Positions 46,991 through 59,699 of a stretch of DNA of 64,000 nucleotides are shown here, one piece after another (the stretch's first letter is position 1; the number at the start of each line of letters is the position of its first letter). The notes beneath the pieces were generated by a model. The model was given only the letters and a program-made list of their open reading frames with translations, was not told the DNA's origin and searched no databases. Made by a program: the position numbers and the translations under genes. The stretch spans positions 11,867,604 to 11,931,603 of the forward strand of contig JAZAYU010000010.1 of assembly GCA_038501625.1 (NCBI GenBank), written 5' to 3'. The DNA comes from Corbicula japonica (Eukaryota > Mollusca > Bivalvia > Venerida > Cyrenidae).

Positions 46991-49900
46991 TATCAATTGA
47001 ATTCACTATCTTAATCATGTTGGCCTGACAGATTTAACATTTGCAGAGTGTAGGAATCGTGAAGATGAAATTAATCTTAATTGGACAACTTTTGTTCTCC
47101 AATCAATCAATCTTTCTGCCAGCCAACAAATCAAATATACCAAACTAAGCATTTACAAAAACAGAATAATAAAACAAGTACATCCGGAAACAAATATTCG
47201 TCCTGAGCTTTGCTTTTACAACAGAATATACTATATTAGGTTAATGCATTGGATATAGAAATTAAATTGTTGCCCACTGCCGATGATACACGACGAAATT
47301 TATATTATAAAGGAACAAAAGTGTGACAGATTAATTGAAAGCTTTTGTTCAGGCCATTACTGCTATAAGGTTTTGTTAAACAAACATTTAAATCACGACA
47401 TTCCATTTTCTAAACATTTTTATTAGGTAAAGTAGTATAGAGGATTGCCCTTTATCTCGCAAGATAGTAGTTCATCACAACAACGAAATGTCGTTTTCAT
47501 TTACATATAGTTGTCAGTAACATCTTATTCCTGTTAGTTTTTACATTCATGTAAACGTTATCTAGAACTGCATTAAGCCTTTTGATTGATTACATAGATA
47601 TTTTCATCGATTGCAGTGAGTGCGAAGACGAAAAAAATATAACTTAATAATAGGAATTCAGTATGTGTAAGAAGAGATGTCATAAGCTGAGAAAATTATG
47701 ACTTGCGAACAAGGTCTATTAAATTAAATCATGCCAGTGAAAGACCATAGAGTTTTTCCCATCGATATTTGGTATTTTGGACTTCTTCTTGAGATGATTT
47801 TCTTTTCGAACACAACACTTTGAATTTAAAATTATTGCAGACCATTTTGGTAAAATGATCAATCTCTTTGTTACAATTGAAAACACCGCTTTATGTTATG
47901 ACCATTTTTTGCAGCCTCAATTACCGGTGTATTTTGATTCATATGGCTTTTCGGATAAATCTAACGTCCAGTACTCAAACCTACAATCATGACAATAGTA
48001 ACCTCTGAATTATCTGCTTCGGCAAAATTCCTTCAACCAGCAAACATATAAATTATGCTGACTTTTAAAAGAGTCTAAAATATCCTTCGTGTAAGAACGT
48101 TAATATTCGATTTGAGGTATTTTTATTAGAAAAAAGCACACGGTAATTGTCAAACCCTACGTCTAAAATTAGCTTCGCTACTAATAATAAAATGTATTGA
48201 TTATACTGTGAAGCAGTGATAAGTAGAGAATGATAATCATTAACAACATAGCTTTGTTATCCAAAATAAGAAAAAAGTGACGTTCTGCAGAGGCGTTTTT
48301 TTCTGGTTTAGAATTTGTTCTTTTTTTCTTATTTTTCAACAAGAGTTAAAATGGACATCGTTGTGTTTATGATATAGATCACAATTATTTATTTTTGAAA
48401 TTATGGCATCATAAGCATGAAAATAAAATATTTGATTTAAGTGTTTCTTGAAATATCGGTTTCTAACCTCGGGGATTTTCATCTTAGACATGCTTTCATT
48501 CAATTTTTTTCGACGTATTCGATGTTATTCTGTCATTAATGCACACTTGCGATATATATAATTAATATCAAGATGTTTGGCGCGTTCAAAAAAAACATTT
48601 CAGGAAATAACGAATAATCTGGAAAATAACAATTCTGATTGAACTTATTAAGTGCTAACCTATGACGAACATTGTCACCATTTAGGTATGTAGCAGATTT
48701 TATGATGTGCTTACCAGTGAATTTTAGAATTGTCTTAGTAATAACACAATGCACTGAAACAGTAGCTTATCACTTTTTTTTGTTTTCACAGCTATTACAT
48801 TTTCATTAAATTCCGAATGAAAACGTTTAGAAACTGGGTTAAAAGTCATGGGGTGACATTATAAACAAACACTGTTGGTACCATATCATGTAATAGTTTT
48901 GTCTAAATCACTTTAATGCCGACTTTCAAAATAGAAATTTATTCAAAAGTTCAGAACAATGGATATTCAACTGCGGCAACGCCACTCATGAATATATTAA
49001 TTCCGATCTTACGCTAGTGAAACAAATATCACATTATATTTATATTGAATACAGAGAAAATGTTTAATTTATGCTTTATTTAAGTTCCTTTCTTAACAGT
49101 TTTTGATATGATGATTTCAAAAATATGCAGTAAAAAGTAAACCTGTAAGTTTCTTTGTAATAAATAAAGCAAAATCGGTATAAAGCTGAAAACCAATATA
49201 ATATAGATGATAAAATATGAGTTTTTATTTGTAATAAAGTATCCTTTAACATATTAAAAGTTCGTTTTAGTACAGTCATGCTGTTAAGTTAATGAATACA
49301 GCGCCAGAAGTTTTCATGATCTGACACGGAATCTGTAGTTCCATCAATATTCTTAAGTTCGAATTAAAATGGGTTGTCTTACCCTATACATTGAGTAAGT
49401 TATGACTGAAAACTTTTAAATTTGTAAATAAAATTTAATAAAGATTGTTGTCAGTTAAATATGTTAAGTTTGTTGTTTATGATTAAAGATATCCTTCTTT
49501 TCTTCCTCCCCGCTTGCCAGGCTGCCGTCATTTCTGCCTTATTTTGTCCTCCTGGCCTCAAACTCAAGCAAAATACTTATATTGTTATATTTTTTATTGT
49601 TTTACTCAGGTGTTTTCCTGATTTTGTAACCCTGATTTTAACTGAAAGAAGTCTTGATATTTTAGAATCGTTTCAAACACTTTGTTCTATTTGATAACTT
49701 TCTCCTGCAACCACCAAGCAGTCGAATTCAAGCTCAAAAAACGTGCTTGTGGTGTTTTACAGAGAAATATGTCAATTTAAATGTAATTGTTAATTTACAT
49801 TTTTGTTGATATTATAGTTTGCCATAATGGCTTGTATCCGAACTGGAGAGAAAAATGGTCTTTTGGCGCTGTAATTGTGCTAAATACTTAAAATAAAATT

Positions 49901-50229
49901 TAGTTATAAAGCAGTGTCTCTGTCAACAACTGATATGATAAGTTATTTGCATTACTGAGACTTGTTTGATTTATGCTCTAATAGCTTATAAATAAGTGAT
50001 ATCAAATAATTAGTCTGGCTACAACGGATGTCGAGAAATAGAATGTTGAAATGATTTAAGCGTTTGTCCACGAAATGGTCAGGTTCTTATAGTTCCCTAC
50101 CGGTGCCAAGGAAAACGACCTGATAGAGGGGACGACTGTAATATTTTTTATCATATCTGTTGCAAAGCTTTAGAAAAACGATAAATGCCTATTTAATAAG
50201 TCAGCCTAAAACACAGAGCGTATAACACA

Positions 50230-50258
50230 GTGCTCTGGTCTCAGTAATTAAGGTCAAT
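50230..50258 (+). mobile_element. Older Naiad 3'UTR, left remnant in unit B
   Basis: 'tgctctggtctcagtaa' and 'aggtcaatg' are the unit-B counterpart of 34,355-34,383, here cut off by the DNA transposon. Confidence 0.65.
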
Positions 50259-50467
50259 GTACGGAAGCCCTGGAGAGACATTTATTACTTATTATTTATA
50301 TGTTATTTCTAATTACTTATAATTTATAACTCATTATTTATTACTAATAATTTATAACTTATCATTTATTAATTGTTCCTTTGTTGGCGGCAACCTGAAC
50401 GGAGATGAGTAACGAAAAGTTTTGTAATTTTCTTTCCTATTATTTTTACGTAGAGTTGTCTCTTCCT

Positions 50468-50480
50468 GGGGGGGGGGGGG
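50468..50480. repeat. G homopolymer
   Basis: About 13 consecutive G, just inside the left part of the DNA transposon. Confidence 0.9.
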
Positions 50481-50985
50481 TCACATGTTTTACACTGAAT
50501 TATATCTTGAAAACCTCCAATATCTTCTGGTCTACGACCACAAGGTCTAGAGTTTTTATAGTTGTTATTTTGCATTTACTAGTGGTTTGTTAAAATTCAT
50601 ACTACCCTGGTGGTCAAAATCTAGCCAATACTAGAGGAGTACTGAAGGATCAGATGAGCTGCCTAGCCCTGTCAGCTTCCTCTTGTTTTTTTTTCATCCA
50701 GGGACGTAGCTGGGGTGACTGACAAGGTTATGCACTGAATAACTTTGAGGAAGATATGCTTAGGATTATATTGCTTTTTAATGCTGTGATCATCTAACAT
50801 AATTATAATCCTGGTAACTAATATCTTTAGATTATAACACAACATCAACATAGTATGCCAGGTCATTAATAAAGTTTTAACTATTTTGTAATTAATGTTT
50901 GACACAAAGGTTTGCTATTCATATGCATAGGTTTTGATTTTGCTCAATCATAGTCAGATTTAAGCATTGGATTTCTCTTTTTGCA

Positions 50986-51551
50986 GGGAGGTGTTGAACC
51001 CCATGTAACAAGTGGGCGTGGGCGTGGTCGGCGATCTGAATATAAAGTTCACCTTGGATGGCAACACTTCAACCGAAATGCATTCCTTGTAGTAACAAAT
51101 GCAAAAGGTGGAGGAAATAGAACTATAATTTGTTAAGCTGAAGAACAAATAACTGTTGAGCAAATCATTGAACAAGGGAAAAAATGTTTTTAAGGATAGC
51201 AAAAGTTACTTTGGTGATATAAGTTCCATGTCAGTTACACTCACTGACCCCAGAGGTGAAGAGAGCTCAAAGTTTACAAATTTAGATGATGAACCTTGTT
51301 CTTGCACAGAGTATCTGACATCAAATGGGCTGTACCCATCACAGTGTCATCTTTACTTAAGAACTAAAGTGTTACAGACACCTCAGAACGTTAAAAATGA
51401 ATCTGAAGGACAAACATGTCAAGCACACACAAAGAAATCGTATTTGGTCAATAATGAACCAGTGGGCACTATGGATGTCACTTATGACCCCTGGGGCGAG
51501 GCCAATTTGACCCCAAATAGTATAATTAAAACAATCTTGGTAGATGACTAA
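50986..51551 (+). pseudogene. Exon-like ORF carried by the transposon
   Basis: A good acceptor (tttctctttttgcag) precedes a frame reading GGVEPHVTSGRGRGRR, then HLGWQHFN, NAKGGGNRTI and ITVEQIIEQGKK. A TAA splits it at about 51,134 and a one-base shift near 51,185 moves it into a second frame (FKDSKSYFGDISSMSVTLTD ... CHLYLRTK) that ends at 51,551. The LGW..F...KGGG..TI....TV..I...K layout resembles an uncharacterised N-terminal domain I associate with transposon-linked HECT-type proteins of animals. That resemblance is from memory and weak. The last ~25 codons run into a dispersed repeat. Confidence 0.4.
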
Positions 51552-51860
51552 AAGATGATGCTATATACCAAATACTAAAGCCCAGGCCTTGCTGTTGTTA
51601 CAGACAAGAAGATTTTTAAAGTTTATATTTTGAAAATCTATCTTTGCTCCTGTGTCCTATTAAATTATGCAATGGACCAAATTTTGATAAAAGGTCACCC
51701 AAGCATCATTCCTGTGAAGTATGGTCGAAATTCGTTAAGAGGTTTAGGAGGAGATGTCCATTAAAGAAAAGTTGACGACGGACTTTAGAACACACGAACA
51801 CCAGCCCATCACAATAGCTCACCATGAGCATGTTGTGCTCAGGTGACCAAAAAACACAGG
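51470..51860. repeat. Dispersed short repeat of bivalve type
   Basis: 'caccagcccatcacaatagc' and 'tcaccatgagcatgttgtgc' with flanking 'gacgacggac' are words of a repeat I know to be common in clam genomes. A related piece ('aaggggcataatttgaacaa') follows at 51,995-52,015. Confidence 0.5.
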
Positions 51861-52269
51861 CTCATATATGCTTAAGAGGTGACTATCCTAAAATAATGCT
51901 ACGAAATTCACAATTGTGTGTACAAATGGTTTCAAAAGTGTAAAAGTATTTTGTTTAATTATTGTTCGTCATTTTAGAAAAAAACTGTTTCACCCAAGGG
52001 GCATAATTTGAACAATCTTGAACGATGGGGAACAGTATCTTATAGCCAAAATAATTTCTTCCTGAGAAAAAATATTTTACACTGTGATTTTTTATCCAAG
52101 AGGCGTAACTGGATATACTGACAAGGGTACACACCAAATGCCTTTGATCTTAACGAGAATGTACAGTTTTATTTTAAATAGTTACATGTGTAAACAAAAG
52201 GGATTTATATCGGTCTTGCTGTGCTTTGAAAAGCCAAATAGAAAATTGAGTTCACTTACCAGTGTATTT

Positions 52270-52430
52270 TTATACTTGTAATTTATTACTTATTACTTAT
52301 TATTTATTACTTGTTACTTATAAACAAATACTTATAACTTATTATTTATTACTTATTATATATTACTTATTATGTATTACTTATAATGTATTACTTATAA
52401 TTTATCACTTATTATTTATAACTTCTGCTT
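52270..52430. repeat. Internal TTATTACTTA tract
   Basis: Degenerate repeats of TTATTACTTA/TTATAATTTA resemble those inside both ends of the transposon, and the sequence after it ('tgctttgttcttg') is like that after the left tract. It may mark an internal duplication of the left end, but no TIR precedes it. Confidence 0.6.
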
Positions 52431-52656
52431 TGTTCTTGTGGGGGCAGATCCTGGAGAAACATAATATGTAGTAAAAAAGAATTAGTACTTTTGTACATTA
52501 TTAGTAACATCTGTTATACTGCTATAAATGTACATTATGCCGTTATCTACATAATTATTTTGCATAATAACCTTAACTGGGACATTTTGTGTAGGTGTAC
52601 ATGTATGGCATAACAGTAAATCACTAGCAGGTGTGTAAATAGCTAGGCAGAACTTC

Positions 52657-53953
52657 TTAGTTAATGTGATTGACTTCAGGATCATAACACGATATTAATT
52701 CCTCATACAGTCTGAAACCATCCTCTGCGTTACTTGGTGTCTGAAGGTCTGGTTTGAAACAATATGCTAATTCAGTGAATACATTACTACATGTTTGTTT
52801 TCGGCGAGCATATAATTCCAGGCACAACTCCACGTCATCCAAGTCAACTGGTTTCCAAGGTCCTTTCCCCCATACAATTCCGGAACGTGATGGAGCACAA
52901 ATGGTTTACCACAAGGAAGCTCCCGGTACATCTTTTGGGTGCGTATGTTATGAAAATTCCAGTGGTCTGCTATGCGATCCAGTTCTGCTTGCAAAACATC
53001 CATGAGACAAAATCTCAAACATTCTACGTGAATTGGATTCAGAGAATCAAACCTGCCACGATCTCGTAAATCTTCAATTTATTAATCCACCAATGGACTC
53101 CCTGTCGCCTTAAGTAACTCCACCACGCTTCAATTCTCTGATTCGAAGTACTTTTCCCGTACATGAAACTTTTCATACCCGCCAATGAGTCCCTGTGATT
53201 ATAGCGAAGAAGCGGTTGTAAGAAGCTAATATTCGAATTTTCAGTTCCACAATCCCCTCGTATAACTCGTGGGGCACATTTCATTTTCTTAATAGTATTA
53301 AGATAATAGAATGCGATACATTTTTGGTCAGTGTTACTTGCTCCGACCTCCAGCCACATTATTCTACGACTATATACATCTATAGCCCCATGAATGCAGA
53401 ACCCAAATGGTTTTAGTTTATCGTACCCGTCTATATGCCAGACGAAATTCGGGCCCTTTACATTATACCGTCTTCTCTTTAGTCTGTTTGCTTTACGGGA
53501 TAAAACACCTTCCGGATCTACTTCTTTCATTCTACGCATTACTTCATTTCTTTTCACCTTTATTTTATAATCATTTTCCAAACGTCGCCACATGCTTCTG
53601 TAGCCAATACCCTGTCCACTTAACTGAATTTCGTTTGTAATTATATTCTTAACGTCTTCAAATGGTGTACTTTCAACATTTCGACGGCGAAAGTTGTTTA
53701 CTTTTAAAATGCGTTTTAAATGCCGAATACTTATGCTGATATTGTGACATCTGTATAATATAAGAAAAATTTCACAGTATTTAAATCCCGCGAAAATATA
53801 CTCTTTGATCTTCTGAAGTCTGCTCAATGCATCATGACTGTCTGATCGCCCATATGAGGTCCCCGTTGCCATAGATAAGTCTATTGTCAACATAAAAGCC
53901 AGACAAGACGACAAAAGCACGGCCGTCGAAATCTGAAAAGAGGAAAGTGGCAT
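52657..53953 (-). pseudogene. DDE (integrase-fold) transposase, frameshifted
   Basis: A minus-strand protein of about 430 residues. The N-terminal part looks helical and DNA-binding (LKRILKVNNFRRRN). The core has the three acidic residues in FVWHIDGYDKLKPFG, VIRGDCGTEN and STSNQRIEAWW. Typical C-terminal sequence continues (RFCLMDVLQAELDRI, DHWNFHNIR). This is an integrase-core transposase type found in many animals as uncharacterised proteins. One base is missing near 53,069 (WINKLK to LRDRG) and another shift lies near 52,850 (PELYGGK to PWKPVDLDDVE), so it is not intact. ATG is at 53,951-53,953, though MATGTSYG further in could be the true start. It is the probable source of mobility for the 50,260-54,643 element. 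Confidence 0.8.
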
Positions 53954-54644
53954 GAATCAGATATTTCATTAGGTGGATTATATACTATACTATAGCTTAA
54001 ATTCTGCTGAAATCTATATTTAATTACTCTACCAATGGTTCATATAAGGTATTTCATATTCTAAAATATGTTGTTGGAGATCTCAAACGCTTGCTTAATA
54101 TACTTCTGTACATCAGTCGGCTTTCTATGTTAGTATTTAGAATGCATTATATAAGTACTTGATTTGAAAAAGCAGACTTCTACTCTCATCTTATAGCTTT
54201 TTAGGGGTTATATGGTGTATGGTATTTAAAATATGTAGTAAAATAGAGTAAGAACTATTGAATTGTTTTTAAATAATACTACAGATTTTTTTAGGTGGAC
54301 ACATCATTTTATACTCATTTAGCAGCACCTTTATATGTATTATTTTAAATGTACTAAATGTATTATCAAAATTAAGGTTCTTTTTTACATATTTTTAATA
54401 AGGAATACTTACTCAATTAATTTCGATGAAACAGGGAAGCTTCATTCCATTTCTGTAAAAAATAACTGTACGTCTTGTTCACAAAAGAGCATGCTCTCGA
54501 ATGATGCGCTCGAAGCCATGCCAAATAAATAATAACTTACAAGTAACAAATAATAACTTATAAGTAATAAATTATAACTTATAATTAATAAATGATAACA
54601 TATAAATTATAAATGTCCCACCAGCATGACCAGGGCTTCCGTAT

Positions 54645-55000
54645 TATCCACATTTTATGTTTTTCAGTTCCATTGGTTTCTTATGTTTTAAACATGTGTG
54701 ACTTTTGCAACAGTTTTGAAACAGTGTTGAATTGACTGGTGAGCTGGAGCTTATTTACCTGTTAAGAAAAGTGTAAGGTTGTTGCATCTAAGAAACTAGT
54801 TTCAACCCCTGCGGCAAATAATTTTTCATCGGCCGTTCCGATAAGGTAACTTCTCATGTTTATGGTGTGCTACTTGAAATTGATCATTGTAAAACTATAA
54901 ACAATTACAAACTCTCATTCTCTGTATTTTTCTATGAATTTTGACAGTGTGGGAAAAGCGTGTGTTCTGAGTGTTGCTATAATTCCTGAAATCCATGTTT
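54645..55000 (+). mobile_element. Older Naiad 3'UTR, right remnant in unit B
   Basis: Continues from 50,258: 'ggtttcttatgttttaaaca', 'gagcttatttacctgtta', 'gtaaggttgttgcatc', 'cggccgttccgataaggtaa' to 'ttcctgaaatccatgtttcg'. Orthologous to 37,718-38,040. Confidence 0.75.
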
Positions 55001-57165
55001 CGCTTTTTTATATTATTTGTTCAAATTTTAGTTTATTTGATTTACTTACAGTCTATTAAATGTTTTTTTATCGTTGTGGAATCTGCATTGTTTTTCATTT
55101 TCATAACTTTCTGGCATTTTAAAAAAAATTGTAGCCGCATGTCTATCTGTCGTTTACATGTCAACTCGGTAAACTTTCATAAAGTATTCTAAAATAGATT
55201 ATGAATATACAAAAATGTTTGAAAGTGAATAGTGAACACAACGTAAGCACTTTTCAGAAATGTAACTATATGTTTCTCTATTTCATTAACTGTTAGCCTG
55301 TCAAGTATAAATATAATGTCACTGCTTATTGATCATCACGGTCCTTTACTTGTTTGTTAATGACATCTTGAGAACTTTAAGTCTACTAACGACATCTTCA
55401 TAGTATACTTATCTAGACCCCTTAATAAGAAAAACGTAAGTTGGCAGCCTTTTTAACATAAAATGGAAGATTTAAAATAATTTACGTTCAGTACAACTGA
55501 ATTGCTATAGTAAAATTTTTTTCTGAGAGTGGCGATTCCTAAAATGCATTTTAAAATTCACTTTTTTCTCTCTCAGGAAAGCATGTACTGCCTGACTGGC
55601 ATTGTTAACGCAGAAAAATAATGCACAAAAATTAAAATTTTACTCTAAAAGAAGTTAAGTAGCAGTTGTTTATGCTATGTTTATATTATTAGTTTTTAGT
55701 ATTTAGCATTGCATGAACTATTAACCCATTTGCAATATGTGGATGAGAAAGTGTGCTAAGCAAACGATAAATTTAATAAAAGACCACTGCCACTGACAGG
55801 GCGAGTGATAAGGAGACGTTCTTTTATTGGTTTTTGATTCCTTCGGATATATTCTGGAGATGATGAAATCACTCAGACTTGTTGAATGAATTTCTATAGA
55901 TGGAAACAAATCCGTTAGTTTACACCATCAATCTGCCATACAACCGCCCACAACAAATTTTCTTTGTTCGGAGATCAACGGATTTGTTGAACCTTATTTA
56001 TATTAGCTTATAGTGATTTTTGTTTAGGCCTAAGTAAAAAAGGTATAGTCAATTTGGGATATTTCTGCAAGCATTTTCCCAAGGTTGTAACTCGAAAATT
56101 TATCATATAATACGTGTATCAGTATTGTTTAAATATTGTTTACTTTTTATTTAAGGTAAATAGCATTTTGTTACTATGCCATAAAATACACAATTACAAA
56201 TTATATTGATATGATTTCAAGAAACGAACCGAACATCAAAAGGATGGACCTATTTAATATTACATGATGATATATTATAAAGTGCCATTATACCTCAATT
56301 TTTCAAATGGTTTTGAAAACAAATCCATCCAACCGTTAACATTTTTACTGTTTGAAGTTATCAATATTTATTAATCAATTGTTAACTTTTTTTAATTTAA
56401 TGATATAATATTAAGGTTTGTATTGATAGACCCTACTTTCAAAATAATTGTGGAATCACAATGTATCATCACTCGTTTTTTTTCCACTGGTATATACAAT
56501 TTTATCGTAACATTCATAAAATTTCTTGCTGTAGAAAAAAACGGTATAGTAAACTTTTTGAATTATTCGTATTTGTGTTTGCAAGATAAAAAAAGAACAG
56601 AAATAAACCTTACAGCAGAAAGAACATAGCCTAATAGAAGCATTGAAAAGAGAAAAAGGAACTAGTCTAAGAGAAGATCACATTAAGCATATTTAACAGT
56701 CATGTAGCACTGAAAACGCGTATTAAAATGTCGCTGGATGTGTTTTATAACAAAAGTTCTTCGGCTGTGAAATACAATATACATGTACAATGATTTATTT
56801 GAAACAGTGGTCTGTTTTTTTTGTTAAGCGTCAAAGCTCATATCCCACAATGCAATAGTATGGTCCTATTCTATTGCATGATCATTTTGTCAAAGGTGGA
56901 TGTCATTTTATGCTCAAAACTGAATGGCATTGTGTAGAAGAAGTAGTGGGGATCTATAGAAAAGTAAAGTAAAGAATCATAACGCAAGGTCACAACAATG
57001 TTTAATAGGCTTATCTTACATCCTCAATATGAGTTGCGATTGCTACAGTGAGTTTTGTACTCATCAACTGAAAAATGTCACGTATAGTTTCGGCAGATCT
57101 GATTTCAACAAAAACAAGGTCTTAAACAGTTTATCTAACTATAACCAATGCAGGGTCCAGTTTTC
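55000..57165. other. Non-coding part of unit B
   Basis: Aligns with 38,040-39,900 of unit A throughout. No ORF is kept in both copies. Confidence 0.6.
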
Positions 57166-57217
57166 TTTTTATGCCCCCGCTATGACCGTCCTTTCGTCCG
57201 TCCGTCCGTCCGTCCGA

Positions 57218-57740
57218 TATTCCCGTGAACGCAACTCCTCCTACACTACTGGTGGGAATTTAATGAAACTTGACCACAATGCTTGGCCTGATATGTTGTT
57301 GTGCATAAAGGTGGGGTTTCGCTCTTACATGTTCCGTTCAGAAGTTATGGCCCTTTGATACTTCCATTTACATTATTTTTAATAGGAGTATATCTCGTGA
57401 ACACAACTCCTCCTACACTTCTGGTGGGAATTTAATGAAACTTGACCACAATGCTTGGCCTGATATGTTGTTGTGCATAAAGGTGGGGTTTTGCTCTTAC
57501 ATGTTCCGTTCAGAAGTTATGGCCCTTTGATAATTCCATTTACATTAGTTTTAGTAGGAATATATCTTGTGAACGCAACTCCTCCTACACCTCTGCTAGG
57601 AATTTGATGAAACTTTACCACAATGCTTGGCCTGGTATGTTGTTGTGCATAAAGGTGGGGTTTTTCTCTTACATGTTCCGTTCAGAAGTTATGGCCCTTT
57701 GATACTTCCATTTACATTAGTTTTAATAGGAATATATCTT
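57218..57740. repeat. Tandem array 1, ~175-bp unit, 3 copies
   Basis: Units begin at 'cgtgaacgcaactcctccta' (57,221), 57,397 and 57,569 and share 'cacaatgcttggcctg', 'gcataaaggtggggttt' and 'cagaagttatggccctttga'. Confidence 0.9.
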
Positions 57741-57949
57741 GTTTCTTATATTTTGTGTTAAGCAAAATATGCATTTTGCCCATAACTTTAAAACTACTTG
57801 AGATACTGCCTTGAAACTTGAAATATATTTTCGCCATCAAAATCTACATCATAAACAACAAGACCCATAACCCTGCTTCCAATATTTTTCAAATTATGCC
57901 CCTTTTTCACTTACATTTTGTGTTAAGAAAAATATACACTTTGCCTTTA

Positions 57950-59180
57950 ACTTCGTTTGGAATGGAGGGATTTCAAAATAACTTGGCACAAATGTTCACC
58001 ATAACAAGGCGGTGTGTCGTGACAATACCCATGCCTGTTGGTCCAAGGTCAAGGTCACTGTTACTAAAAATAGAATTTTCTTGCAAAATCTTGTCCGCTC
58101 TGTAACATTGTTATTTCTTATTGGATTTTTAAATAACTTGGAATAATTGTTCACCATATCAAGACGGTATGTCACGTACATGCCCAAGCCTTTAGGTCGA
58201 AGGTCAAGGTCACTGTTACTAAAAAAAGAATTTTCTTGTCCGGGCTGTTACTTTGTTATGAATGGAGGGATTTCAAAATAACTTGGCACAAATGTTCACC
58301 ATGATAGGGCGATGTGTCGAGTACCATGCCCATGCCTGTAGGTCCAAGGTCAAGGTCACTGTTACTAAAAATAGAATTCTCTTGTCCGGGCTGTTACTTT
58401 GTTATGAATGGAGAGATTTCAAAATAACTTTGCGCAAATGTTCACTATGACAAGGCAGTGTGTCCGCACAATTACCAAGCCTGAAGGTCCAAGGTCAAGG
58501 TCACTGTTATTAAAAATAGAATTCTCTTATCCGGGCTGTAACTTCATTATAAATGGAGGGATTTCAAAACAACTTGACACAAATGTTCACCATGACAAGG
58601 CGGTGTATCGCGTACCCTGCCCATGTCTGTAGGTCAAGGTCACTGTTACTAAAAATAGAATTCTCTTGTCCGGGCTGTAACTTTGTTAGGAATAGATTGA
58701 TTTCAAAACAACTTGACACAAATGTTCATCATGACAAGATGGTGTGTCCCGTACCATGCCCATGCCTGTAGGTCCAAGGTCAAGGTCACTGTTACTAAAA
58801 TAGGATTTTCTTGTCAGGGTTGTTACTACGTTAGGAATAGAGTAATTTCAAAATAACTTGGCAGAAATGTTCACCATGACAAGGTGGTGAGTCGTGTACC
58901 ATGTCCATGCCTGTAGGTCCAAGGTCAAGGTCACTGTTACTAAAAATAGAATTTCCTTGTCCGAGCTATAACTTTGTTTTGAATGGAGGGTTTTCAAAAT
59001 AACTTGGCACAAATGTTCACCATGACAAGGCGGTGTGTTGCGTACATTACCCATGCCTGTATGTCCAAGGTCAAGGTCACAGTTACTAAAACTTGAATTT
59101 ACTTGTTTGGGCTATAACTTCTTTATGAAGGAAGGGATTTCAAAATAACTTGGCACAAATGTTCACTATGACATTGCATT
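57950..59180. repeat. Tandem array 2, ~145-bp unit, 8 copies
   Basis: Each unit holds AAGGTCAAGGTCAC (at about 58,044, 58,201, 58,344, 58,489, 58,631, 58,774, 58,920 and 59,066), then 'gttactaaaaatagaatt', 'tgtccgggctgt' and 'atttcaaaataacttggcac'. TCAAGGTCA is the extended half site of SF-1/ERR-class nuclear receptors and AGGTCAAGGTCA a direct repeat without spacer. Confidence 0.9.
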
Positions 59181-59699
59181 GCATTACCACCAACTTCTTC
59201 ACAGACATTTCCTTAATGAGAAGACAACAGTGCCACAAATACAAATAATTTACTTGATCATCAAGTTTATGCATATCCTTATAACTACTCGTACATCTCT
59301 GTCTTTGAAATGCTATTATTCCCATCAATTGCACTTTAGTATCTGAAAACGATGCATAGCGGGGGCATCCGTGTCCTATGGACACATTTCTAGTTCTCTC
59401 ATGGAGTTTAATTTTTTTTTTGCAAAAATGTCATTTTTACTTGTTTGACGATGCTGTTGATTCTTAGGATTCATGGTAAATGTTTGTAAGGGGCAATCAC
59501 TTCACTCATCTTCTTCACTAAATGAAAGGGAAGAAAATGGGGTTTATGATTTCATTTATTTGAACACGAGTTGTTTCCTGGTGTCATTCAACGGGATGCT
59601 GGACTATCGATATTTTCCTATCCAGTCATAATAGGCTAATTTATCAGTCCAAGGAATCGTTGTTACATAGTTATCATGCACACAAAACTTTGCTATGAT

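Larger units (their letters stand above)
50260..54643. mobile_element. DNA transposon with 14-bp TIRs and a DDE transposase
   Basis: TACGGAAGCCCTGG (50,260-50,273) is inverted perfectly at 54,630-54,643, and GACATTTAT follows inside each TIR. Long degenerate TTATAA-type tracts lie just inside each end (50,277-50,375 and 54,530-54,612) and form imperfect subterminal inverted repeats. The sequence resumes unit-B alignment on both sides. The cargo is a decayed DDE transposase (minus) and a plus-strand exon-like ORF. TA may be the target duplication. I suspect an IS3EU- or Ginger-like group from the transposase type, without certainty. Confidence 0.8.
57171..59368. mobile_element. TIR element made of two minisatellites
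   Basis: ATGCCCCCGCTATG (57,171-57,184) is perfectly inverted as CATAGCGGGGGCAT (59,355-59,368). A (TCCG)n tract follows the left end, then three ~175-bp units and later eight ~145-bp units. 'gtcctatggacacatttcta' lies beyond the right TIR and may belong to the element. No transposase. Unit A lacks it between 39,900 and 40,110. The family looks common in clams, from memory. Confidence 0.75.

Noticed and set aside
51156..51551. Independent 131-residue gene
   Set aside because: The apparent start is a TTG. The frame is the shifted continuation of an exon beginning at 50,986 and its tail is dispersed repeat.
53407..53640. ORF on the plus strand within the transposase
   Set aside because: Antisense shadow of the transposase frame.
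57029..57358. 109-residue ORF
   Set aside because: It crosses the left TIR and TCCG tract of a non-coding element.
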